Source: Chamaea fasciata (lineage: Eukaryota; Chordata; Aves; Passeriformes; Sylviidae). From it: a stretch of 64,000 bases of DNA. The notes under the pieces are model-generated. The model was not told the origin of the DNA. It was given only the letters and a program-made list of their open reading frames with translations, and made no database searches. The stretch covers positions 56,543,449 to 56,607,448 of the forward strand of contig JARCOQ010000005.1 of NCBI GenBank assembly GCA_029207755.1, in the 5' to 3' direction. A program made the translations under genes and the position numbers. Of the stretch, positions 33,351 to 43,100 are shown piece by piece (position 1 is the stretch's first letter; each line of letters opens with the position of its first letter).

Positions 33351-34689
33351 CTGAAGACAACTAGCAGCTGAGGTAAAATTTCTCACTTATACTAACTCTG
33401 ATGTGTTACATTTAAGCATTTTTTCTGATTGCTCTAAACATGTATTAGAATACTAAAGAGGCTTTATTTTAAAAATTCAAGCTTGTTTTGGAAACATCGT
33501 TAATGAACATAACTGTACTCGGTAGACTTGGTTGCAAAATAGGAAGTTAGAGATGTTTGTAAATTATTTGTGACAACACATGAGAATTATGAATTTGAAA
33601 AGCATTTATCAGCACACAGTCTTTTCATAAGTGAAGAAAATTATGAGAGTAATAATATCTGTGGCTATAACTGCTGTTAGGAGTTGGCCATACCACCTGA
33701 ATCCCCTAAAAAAGTAGGACAAACACCAAAAGAAAAGTAGGACATTTCATCACTCCACACCACCTGGAATATTCAGCATTGCATCAAGTGTATGTTCTTA
33801 GCACCCTGAGATGCACTGGACAGATGAATCTGGAATATTTAAGTGGGAAGCAATGGCTACTGTGTGAGGTTATGCCTGAAATATTCATCGGGTAAGATAA
33901 TTTAATGTTTTCTTACTTAAAGAAAAAAAATCCCAGATCTTCTGCTCTACAAAATAAAGGGAAAAGAAAACCCAAAACATAGTAAGGAAACAAATCCAGA
34001 GGGTTTAATCAGCTTTTCTTAGACTAACAGCAGAATGTCTTCTGGACCATCTTCTGCATCAACTTGATTTTTGCAGAACAGACTTTTGCATACCCAGAAT
34101 CCCAAATTTGGCCTCAAGCAGCCACCTTATGTTACAACTCATATCCCATCCTGACATTCTTAAGCAGAAGGATTTGAAGAAGCTTTTTACAAAAAAAAAG
34201 AAGAGGAAAAAGCCATTTTATTGACTTTGATGTTTTTGAATTGCTAAAATGGCATTTTGTTAGAGGGAAAAATCATTAGGGAAAAAAATAATCTGTCCAG
34301 TGTTACATTCATTGCCCTGACCCGCTGGTCCCTGCAGGAATTCATCCTTTTTCTCCTGAGTCTGCAAACTGAGGTCCCTGTCAAGAGTGGTCTACAAAAG
34401 CAGCACTGCTCCCTCACATCACTTATTTAGTCAAAAGATCATTAGGAATGGCCAATATCCCTCTTCCTTTCTTACAGGACGGGGTCTGTCTAAATAACTT
34501 GGCACTTTTGTGAAATCTCTGCGGCTGTTCTCCCTCTCTTATGTGTCATGAGAAACTTTGGGGGAAAAGTGCAGGGAACCCCCGGACCAAAGGGAAGGGG
34601 GAGGCCACCAGGACAGTGACTGGGAAGGAATCAAGGTGCCATCTGTAAAAAGAGCATTAGAAATGGATTGTTAAGGGTGTCTGGATGTG
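33351..34689. other. Intergenic DNA, no gene seen
   Basis: AT-rich sequence with A-rich runs (for example near 34,188-34,200). Nothing here is recognisably coding. The stretch from about 34,510 may already belong to the degraded provirus that follows, but I see no clear LTR, primer-binding site or gag motif in it. Confidence 0.5.
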
Positions 34690-34713
34690 CTATTGTACTG
34701 GGGGCTCACCACA

Positions 34714-34776
34714 CTGGAGCCCTTGCTGAACTATGAAGTGTGTTTCCTAGTAGACACGGGAACTTCTCTAATTTGA
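34714..34776 (+). pseudogene. Retroviral aspartic protease remnant
   Basis: A short in-frame stretch contains the retropepsin active site LVDTG followed by TSL, then an in-frame TGA at 34,774-34,776. The catalytic Asp is present, but the rest of the fold is absent or out of frame, so no active enzyme can be made. Confidence 0.7.
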
Positions 34777-35311
34777 ATTTGATTCCAAAGGGGGAAAAAT
34801 TATTCAAATGTTCTTTTGGTAAGTGGGAAAGATGAGCAGGTGCATTATATTCAACCACGACTGGTGAATGTGGGTGTGGGTAGGCGAATTCCCACAGTGT
34901 GTGTTACCTTCATTGCTGCCTTTGCCCATCCCCTTCAAACACATTGTACAGGGTTGGGGGAGGCCAGGAAGAATAAGACATGAGCGGGAAGTTGGCTTGT
35001 GTCCACTGAGTTGTTGTTTTATACATTCTCTCTGTGTAACAATATTATTTTTTTTTTTTTAACCCAGTATAAGACTGTACTGAGTGGGTGCAGCAAAATT
35101 GAAGGGCTACCATGAGCCAGGTGAGTTCTCTGCCTTGCTCAGATCCTGCTGCTGAGGAGCCAACTCCTTGAGAAGATGATGACTGGAGGGACCAGGCTGG
35201 GAGAGAGAGCCTGCTTTGCATTCCTGCCCCTGCCAGCCACGTTATGATGGGCTGCTGTGGGGTGGCACAGGCTGCTCCTCCCTGAGAGCTGAGGGTGCAG
35301 AACCTCAGGGA

Positions 35312-35382
35312 TTGCTTGAGGTCATTTGGGCCGACTTGAGGTCATTGGAGTGCCTGGGAGGGGTTGCTTGAGGTCATTTGGG
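35312..35382. repeat. Internal repeat inside the provirus (19-bp unit, three copies)
   Basis: A TTGCTTGAGGTCATTTGGG unit occurs at 35,312-35,330 and again at 35,364-35,382, with a shorter variant at about 35,334-35,348. It looks like a local duplication within decayed proviral DNA. Confidence 0.8.
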
Positions 35383-35449
35383 GTTCCTTGAATAGGAAGT
35401 GCTGTTAGTACAGACACTGCCTTTGGACTGTGCTGTTCGGAACATCCAT

Positions 35450-35597
35450 CCAGGACTGCAGGAACAGCAGCCAGGACAGCTGGACCCATCACACTCGGGT
35501 CAAGTTCTCCAAAGCCCTGGAGGTTTGGACTTCTCAACTGGAAGAAAAGGATGGGAGACCTCTGCTATCAGTAGCCAGGGACAAGGGCCTCTGGTGA
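35450..35597 (+). pseudogene. Retroviral integrase C-terminal remnant
   Basis: The frame contains DSWTHHTRVK at about 35,475-35,504, the conserved end of gammaretroviral integrase, then a polar tail ending at TGA 35,595-35,597. The catalytic core of integrase (D,D-35-E) is missing upstream, so this is a fragment. Confidence 0.7.
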
Positions 35598-35990
35598 TAA
35601 TTGGGCGAATATGAACTGTCATTGTCTACTTTAGTCCCTGTATTTACTGGCCACACCTGGTGCATGGACCAGAGGTGGAAAAGTCAGGAGGGAGTGTTTT
35701 AAATGTTCCAGGTTGTTGAAAAGGGTTAAGTTAATAATAACTAGGGTTTGTAAAGACAAATTGAGAAATAAGAAGAGGGGGGGATGGAGAGGAATGCTAA
35801 TTTCTTTACAAACAATTGGATGGGTGCAGGTGTGGGTGTTAACGTATTTGAAATGGGTCTTAATGTCTCTACTGACTTTGGGCAGCAGGTTTGTTGCCGA
35901 GCTCAGACAGTTTGGCTCCTGAAACAAACGGGTCTGGAGAAGCTTGAGCTTCGGAACTGTGGGGTAAAATAATAGGTTCAAGGGGGGATA

Positions 35991-36226
35991 TGTCACAGGC
36001 AGTTCGGGAAGGGTGCACCTTCCCAGTACCTCAGCCAGTGGGGAAAGGAAGAGGGCAACATGCGGCCGGGAGTTCAGGATAAAAGAAGGCTGCACCCTCC
36101 GAAACCTCGAGAGAGAAAACACCGCGGGTCCGTGCCCCAGTGGACTCTCTCTCTTTATTCGAATAAAGTTGCAGGACTCTGTCTCCTTTTGGATAGAAAC
36201 TTCTGGCGTTTGTGGATTTTCCTGAC
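35991..36226 (+). mobile_element. 3' LTR of the ERV1-like provirus
   Basis: The LTR starts TGTCACAGG directly after a purine tract and ends CCTGACA, giving TGTCA...TGACA inverted ends over 236 bp. A TATA-like GGATAAAAG lies near 36,078, a canonical AATAAA at 36,162-36,167 and a T-rich U5 follows, so the U3-R-U5 order is visible. The 3' flank begins AAAAGC; no matching left-hand target-site duplication could be paired because the left end of the provirus is lost. Confidence 0.75.
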
Positions 36227-36320
36227 AAAAAGCTTTACTGAAATCCAAAAAGATTACATATACTGTCTTCCCTTGATCAACTGCGTGGGTTACCTTGTAA
36301 AAAATAGAGAGAATACTAGT
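36227..36320 (-). mobile_element. CR1 LINE reverse-transcriptase fragment
   Basis: Read on the minus strand from about 36,305 to 36,227, the frame encodes an FYKVTHAVDQGK segment followed by LDFSKAF. This is the characteristic CR1 reverse-transcriptase stretch just after the catalytic-domain entry (family form: FYD...LVD.GKA, YLDFSKAFD). The similarity stops sharply at the LTR border, so the provirus probably inserted into, or recombined next to, an older CR1 copy. The far (right-hand) end is decayed and its limit is approximate. Confidence 0.7.
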
Positions 36321-36597
36321 TACAACCTAATGCTAGGAGAGGCACCACCACTAGTTTATCCCAAAGCTTTTTCCATGATGAGGTCAGATCTTGCCCCTTG
36401 GTTGTTTCCACCTTCCCCTGGCAGGATGTTCGTGCCGTGCATGGCTGCATGGCATCCTCGTGATATCGGTGTTTTCCGTACGTGATTGGAGACATTTCTC
36501 CAGGTGCTTAGGGCCATCCCGATGGTTAGGCCTAAACAGCAAACCCCAGCTACCTCCTGGAAAACCTTTCTTCTAAGTGCATATTCTGGAATATTTT

Positions 36598-36760
36598 TGG
36601 TTTGTTGTTCGTTTGTTTGTGATTTTGTTTTACTTGTGAGTTTTGTTTTGATTTTCTTTAGGTTTGTTGTCGTTGTGTTTTGTTTGGTTAGTTTGGGTTT
36701 GGTGTTTTTGGCAGGTTTGGGGTTTTCTTGTGGTTTTTAATGTTTGGGGTTTCTTTGTGC
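36598..36760 (+). repeat. T/G-rich low-complexity block
   Basis: About 160 bp composed almost only of T and G on the plus strand (TTTGTTTG, TTTGGGTTTGG, TTTGGGGTTTTC units), with very few C or A. It abuts the AGK CpG island on its upstream side. Confidence 0.85.
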
Positions 36761-37031
36761 GGGAGGGGGCAACACCGTGGACAGTTTTATTGATGTAGAA
36801 AAAAGACCTATTCACTTCTGTTCTCCGCTACGCTCCATCTCCTCGTGCTCCCGGCAGCGTCAGCGTCAACAATGCAATCGGCTAGAGCAAGGCGGCGAGC
36901 GCCGGGACTCTGGGAAGAGCGAACACTCCTTTCCTTGGGATCCGCGGGCGTTTTCCGTGTGTTATTTGTTTCCATGAAGCGCGGCCGGGAGCGTGCGCGG
37001 AACGCCGGGGCCGCGGGAGCCGTTTCCAGCC

Positions 37032-37050
37032 GGGCCGGGCCGGGCACGGG
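37032..37050 (+). promoter_or_regulatory. AGK: G-quadruplex motif upstream of the AGK start codon
   Basis: Four GGG runs (37,032-34, 37,037-39, 37,042-44, 37,048-50) with 2-3 nt loops lie on the coding strand, ending 37 nt before the ATG. If this is 5' UTR, the RNA could fold into a quadruplex and dampen scanning. Confidence 0.7.
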
Positions 37051-37087
37051 AGCGGCGGCGCGGCCGGCGGGCGGCCGGCGGGGCGCG

Positions 37088-37188
37088 ATGGCGAAAGTGC
37101 TGGGCACCCTCCGGCAGCACTGGAAGAAATCCACCTTCGGGGCCTGCCTGCTGGGCTGGGGCGGGCACTGGCTCTATGGGAAGCACTG
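37088..37188 (+). CDS. AGK: AGK coding exon 1
   Basis: Encodes residues 1-33 and two bases of Cys34: [14 protein letters not shown], then the hydrophobic anchor [15 protein letters not shown]. The donor is TG|GTAATG. The reading frame is open upstream through the CpG island, so the start rests on context and on alignment with the known N-terminus. Confidence 0.95.
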
Positions 37189-40100
37189 GTAATGCCGGCT
37201 GGGGCCGGGCCGGGAGGCGGGAGGGAGAGACGGAGGGAGGGGGAGCGCCTAAAACGGGTCTCGGCTCTCGGAGGGCCCCGGCAGCCGGAGGGGACGGGTC
37301 TCCCTCCTGCAGCAGCTGTGGGCGGGAGGTTTAAACGGAGGGAATGTCTGGCATGGGCAATGGTGGGCCCTCCTGGAGGGGAGAAGCTTTTCTGTCTTCT
37401 GACCTGAAAAAGGATGTCGTGAGCCGTACATGTGACTTCAGCTTGCTTGCTTTAGCCTGTGTTATAAGGACGACTGGAACCAGGCCTGCAGGGTATGCTG
37501 AGCGTGGCCCATCCCAACGTGGTGGCCCTGTGCCCGTGGGTTTTCCCACCTCCGTTTTGCTATAGCCGAAGTCCCTGTCCCTTTCTTGGGGCCCGGCACC
37601 GGCACCTTGTGCTATCCTGTCCCTCTCTGCTGTTGTCACCCACCCAGCTTGGAAGGAGCCTGCCAGCTGCTCCTCCCATGAGTTGTATTTAGTGGTGTCA
37701 TTCCCGCTGCTCACCTGCGGAGTGAATGTCCCTTACAGTAACTGAAATCGTCCTTTGTGTTTTTCAAAAAGCTGAGTTTATATTTTGATCCTTGTCCTTC
37801 AAGATTATGGTTAATGCATTTGATTGAAAAGCAGGTGTAGCCAAATTATTTTCAAAAACTTGCTTTTGGTTCTGCTGTTTATTGCCACTGTCTTAGTTAT
37901 TTTTAATTGTTTAGCTAGGTTTTTAACAGTGCTCTTTTCTGCTTACATTGCAATGCTGCCAAAGCCTCGGTGGAAAAGTTAGGAAAATAGATCACTTTAT
38001 GTTGTTTTTATGCTCTGTTTCTTCACATCTTTTTGCCTAGGGACTTTGGCATTAAATCAGCCTTTGTTTTGCCTGCTACATCTGCTTTAGTTGCTCGCTG
38101 CTTACCTGAAGCACTGAGGCTCAGTGTCCCCTTAGTGTCTGTTGTGTCTGGGAGTTCTTGTGCCCATGTGCTGCCGGTTTCAGATGTACATTGATTTCTT
38201 GTGTAGTAGGGGTGAAATTGTGTTCGGATCACAGAGAATGTGGAGCATGACATGGGGAATCAGGAGGAAAATATGAAAGGCAAACAACCAAAAAAGGGAA
38301 TCTTTGGTATCTAAATTTCAGTGTGTGGGGGTTGTTTGCCCCAAGTGTAGGCATGGTGCTTTCACCCAGATGATGTACTGGGGGCAGAAAAATTTTACCT
38401 ATCCCATTCTCCAAGCTCCCTTTTATGTGTAAAGGAAAACACAGCATTTCCTTAGGAGACACTGGAAATTCAAGGTAGGAAATCCTGTGATGACAGACAG
38501 CTCAGTGAGACTTTGATGTAGGCTGTAGCTACTGTTTCAGAGTTTTAAACACTGTTTGGAAACACTGACAGCTGTTTAGCAATTTCTGGGCCATTCTCTT
38601 TGGAGAGTTGTTTTATCCAGGTTAGAGAAAAACAAGGAACAGCAAGAGCCTGATGGCAGGAGTGTAAAAAAGAATTCAAAGGTGGTCTCAACAGCCCTTT
38701 GTGACACTCTGTGAACGGTGAGGACCTTACCTTGTGCCAGGTGGACAGCAGGGAGTAGGCCAGGATCCCTCTCAGCAGCTTGTGGGGATGGCTTCTGGTA
38801 TGAGTGTTTCTGCACATTCCCTCTTCCCAGTTTCTTTGTCCATGTCCCAGTTGTGCTGGGGAGCAGAGGTGTGCACAGGTTGCCACAGGCAGCGCTGGGA
38901 GGGGTTAATGAAGGATTTGTAAGGGGCTGTGTTACAGGCCCTGGGGCTTGTTATTATCCACGTCAGAGGCTCAATTGCCCTGCATGAACCACACCTGGCT
39001 GGACTGATATTTGCCCTTCGAGAACACATTCGAAGTGTAGTGAGGTCTTGTGCTTTGGTTTCTGGCATCACAAGTCCCTGATGAAGGGCCTTGCTTTAGC
39101 ACAGCGTTGGTTCAGGTTAGCCTCTGACTTCTTGGAAGTAGCTGAGATGTTGGTGGTTTATTTGCAGCCAAAGAAGTTTTTGCTTGCCATCCTGCATCCC
39201 TCTTTCTGTCCTTGTGGATTCTCTAAAATACTTCTCTTGCGAGGGGAAGATGATTTGCTTTCTTGACTTCTCAAGGTTCCTTCTTTTGGATGCAGCAGCC
39301 ATGATGCCTGCATTGAGTGCAGCTGTTGTCAATAACAATGTGTCCTGCAGACAAATGGCAGCTCTTCTGTAGTCAGTCTCTACCAGCTCACAGGGACGCA
39401 AGAGCTCTGAAGTAGTTCCTTAAGGCTTTGGAGGATGCTATATGGATAAGAAGAGTGTTACCTTTTCCAGGCTTGTTCCCAGTGCCTCTTTCCTGCCTGG
39501 AAACGGATGTGGGAGTCCCCCTTGCACACCCTGAGGACTGTGCTGTGGAGCCTGGTGTGGATGCCCTTGTGCTCCCTAGGGTGTAAAGGGAAGAGGGGCA
39601 CTGGAGTGCAGTGGATCATGGCTTGGTTGGTCTAAAGGTTGTGGATGGCAATAACTGAAAAGGTTGAGGAGCTGCTTAGTCCTGGTAATTTCTTCCTGCA
39701 GCATTTGGTTTCTGGATCAGTGTATTAGCCTTTCAGTTTGGGAGGTGATTGTTCAAATAGTGACTGATTTGAAAGTAAGGAGTTTTGGGTGAGCAGAAAG
39801 AATAAAAGGAGGAAACCTTGTGCTTTTTCCCCCTCCCCAATGTGTTACTCAGCCCTTCTAAGCATGTCATAGTACAGAAGGTACCTGTTCAACAGGGGTG
39901 TCAGTCAGGAGGTGGCAAAGGTTTTTAATGTGTCAAGTGATAGGAATTATGTCTGATTGAACTACTGTTAACTAGAACCCCATTGCCATTCTTAAAATTC
40001 TTCGTGTTGTCATGAAAGAATATGTTTTAAAAATCCATTGTCTTGCATTTAGGATAGCAAATACTCTTGTACTATGTGAGAAGTAGGAGGGTAGCTCAGT

Positions 40101-43100
40101 GTTGCTACACGTGAAGTTGTCTTTAATTTCTGTGGATTGCATGAATTTATACATTAGGCTCATTTTAATCTATAGCATATCATGCTGCAGGTAGAAGGGA
40201 CAGTTAATATTCTAGCTCAAATCCTGCAGGGTATGCAGATTGTCAGTGTGTGCTCACACTCAGTAATATACTTCTGCTTAACATACACAGGTGAGGTTGA
40301 TTACAAAAAGAGATGGTTCTTTACCATATGATTGTTCTAAAATTTTCGCCAAGTTTGGAATCCCCTCTCAACTTTATGTCCTGGGTCACCTTTCCTGACT
40401 TGAGCTGCAGCTGTTGTTTGCATGCCCAGGCGGTGCAGTGAGTTACCAGCTCTGTAAAATCAGCAGAAATGGAATCTCCAGCATGATGGACATCACCTGA
40501 ACTGATTGTCAGATCTGACCCGGCTGTTACAGTGATGTCACTGCATAAGTGATCATTACCATGTCAGGATGGAGACCCTGGATATTCTGCTGAGGTAGTG
40601 GACTCATCACGTACTTAGTTTTACTCTGTATATGTTAAAGTATTGACATTCTCAGTAGAAAATGCTGGCAAAGCACCTGAGCCTTTGACTGCCTGCCAGT
40701 AATCCTGAGTGGTGCTGTTATCTACAATTTGAATGTTAGTCTCTGTGTGTTTGCCAGCTGATAACTCACTTTGTCACCTTTCTGCATATACTTCCTGAGC
40801 AGCTGACTTTATTTCATCAAAACTTTGTCAAAAAAACAGCGTACAAATTCTGAGTCTTAGGTAAAGCTGATGAAACCTAAGATTTGTCTTTCATGCCCTT
40901 CCAAGGCCAAGATGGAAGTAAATTCTGATATCCATTAAAGAGGATTCTGTGCTTTTGCTGTATTAGAAGCAGCCAAAAAAGCTCTCTGTTAAGATAAAAT
41001 CTCTTTCAGGAGTTCTGATATAGCTCCTGAGGACTGATCCTGTGTGCACAGCTTTGGTCAAGTTTCTCCTCACAAAACTCTGTGTTTTGATGCAGATACT
41101 GAACTTTAAAGTTTTTAGGCTTCTTCATATTTGAGTATATTTAATAGTCTTAGATTTAATGCTGACAACCCATTTTGGAATGAGATCCTGAGCTGCTTTG
41201 TACATTTGTAGTGTGATCACTTTTAGGGGAGTTGCTTTGGCTGGCTCTAAAACAGACCCTTGTTGCAGCTGAGAGCCTCAAACAGCTTCAGTTCAACTTC
41301 CTTGTCTTCTGCCTGTTGCATCCATTGCTGCCCTGGGTGACTTTTCATCGTGGGGACTGTCCTTTCCGCCCTGACTCTTGGGCACGGGGCTCAGCCTCAT
41401 CTTGAGGAGCATCCATACTAAGTTGTGTGGATCTTGTGCTTATGTTTAAGATTGTTAATGCCTGTTCCAGCTGAGGATGATCAGGACAGGAGCAGTGGCC
41501 AGCTGTCCTGCACTGGGGATGCTGCAGAGAGATCAGAGCAGCCCTGTCCGGGCGAGTCATGGGGATGTTGTGTTCTCAGAGCGTTCTGTGCTGGCAGCCT
41601 GGCACGGCTGGGGCCTGGGGAGCTCTGCACAGCCGCTCTTGTGTCCTTTCTGTGTTGGTTCCATTCTTTGGTGTGAGCCTGCTCTGTTCTCCATAGAGCC
41701 TGTGCTGCTGTGGCTGCCGGCCTCGAGGCTTTGCTGGGAATGTTCTGTCTGTGGGTTCAGCCTGGGACAGCCTCTTTCTTCCTTACCCTGCTGCCACTGT
41801 TTGTTCCTCTCTGTTTCCCAATTTTTTTACTGCTTAAGCAAGTTGGCCCAGCTGTAAGCTGTGTGATGCTTAATTCTCACAGCAGGAAGACAGCCCTGAG
41901 TTGGCCGGCAGATGCACCACAGCCTGTCTGTTTGACTTTAAGGCCGAGTTGTGTAGATAAGCCCTTAGGGGAAACATAAAGTAAAAATTGATTTTTAGTT
42001 TGCTGTGGATATGGCGCAAGTCAGAAGAAATCTCTGTGTTCTTTAAGGCAGTGGAGCAATTCCCTCAGCCTCCACCTGCTCATGTTTGAGCATTGCTGAA
42101 AAGGCTTTGTTACTACCTAACTGTAGACAATAAAGTACAAAAAAATCAACAAAATCTTAACATTTATTATTGAAGTCTCATCTTCTCTGGGAGGTGGTGA
42201 GCAGTCATATTTTGAGAACGAATACATGCTGAGGCAGAAGGCTTTAAGAAGTTACCTTTTAACTGGTTTTCACATTTTGCTAGCTCTATTTATTGATTGA
42301 TATGACCTGCAAAGGACTTGCAGGCACACTTGGGGTACTTTAGGTGAACCATGTGAGGTGGGTGAATGTAAGAGCTGTGATGCAGGAGGAGGACTGCTGT
42401 TCTTACAGATACATCCCCGTGAGTGCACTTGTGCTGTTTTTTCTGGGGTTGGAAGCTGATTAAGTGTTGACATAATATTTTAAGGGAATAAAAAATTTCC
42501 TGTTACCTGGCATCGTTAAACCCAACTTGGGGCATCCTTGACAAACTCCGCTGACTTTGAAATGTCCCAGTTGAATTAAGTGGAAATCCTGAGTATGGCT
42601 TGGATGCTGTGGGATTCTGGGTGCTGTGCTGCTGGAGAAATGAGACAAATCACCTGGAAATTGCTGGATGGTAAATGATTCTTCTCTCGGAATCTAGACT
42701 TTTCCTTTGAGACCAAAATGGTAAGTGTTGAAGTAGGCTTCTTCTGTCTCTTTAAGTGCTTCAGTGCAGGAAAAAAATCAGCATAAATGTTGGCGTCTAA
42801 ACTGTCAAGCTTAATTTTTATGGGTAAGACTCATTGAGGTGAATCCTTGACAGTTGTTTTGAGGATCTTTGAGGTTGAGAAAGAGTGCACAGTGTCTTCT
42901 GCTTGCATTTGGGAAGTGTTGCTGGGCTTCATTTTAAAGGCAGTTAACACTGCAGCGTGAAGCTGGGGGCGCCAGGAAAACAGGCTGGCCGACAGTGTGA
43001 CAGAGCTTGACTTCTGAGCAAAATAGCATCAGTGTGAAATAAACAGATAACTGGGTTTGGCTGGGATTTGTTCAGAAGGTTAGGACAGCAGTTCTCAAAG

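Larger units (their letters stand above)
34690..36226 (+). mobile_element. Degraded ERV1 (gammaretrovirus-like) provirus fragment with 3' LTR
   Basis: Retroviral landmarks occur in the correct order on the plus strand. A protease active-site motif LVDTG (34,747-34,761) is preceded by a short family-like beta-strand segment. An integrase C-terminal WTHHTRVK motif lies at 35,481-35,504, its frame ending at TGA 35,595. A purine tract (about 35,979-35,989) lies immediately before a TG...CA LTR. The element is dead: the protease frame stops at 34,774, only about 720 nt separate protease from the end of integrase (reverse transcriptase, RNase H and most of integrase are missing), no env is recognisable, and no 5' LTR was found. 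The left border is uncertain. The gammaretrovirus-like class is inferred from the HHTR integrase tail and the LTR form. Confidence 0.75.
36838..37335 (+). promoter_or_regulatory. AGK: AGK CpG-island promoter
   Basis: Base composition changes abruptly from T/G-rich to very GC- and CpG-rich and stays so across the first coding exon, then fades after about 37,330. No TATA box is seen, as is usual for housekeeping mitochondrial genes. The transcription start is not determinable here. The island includes a G-quadruplex motif at 37,032-37,050 and another at 37,201-37,226. Confidence 0.85.

Noticed and set aside
34681..34725. Possible retroviral zinc knuckle (CYC...HW...C) just before the protease motif
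   Set aside because: The Cys/His spacing does not fit C-x2-C-x4-H-x4-C, and it overlaps the protease frame, where a nucleocapsid should not be.
36845..37087. Starting AGK at the beginning of the open frame near 36,845
   Set aside because: The first codon there is GTG, the upstream ATGs have weaker context, and [14 protein letters not shown] aligns with the known AGK N-terminus, so 37,088 was kept.
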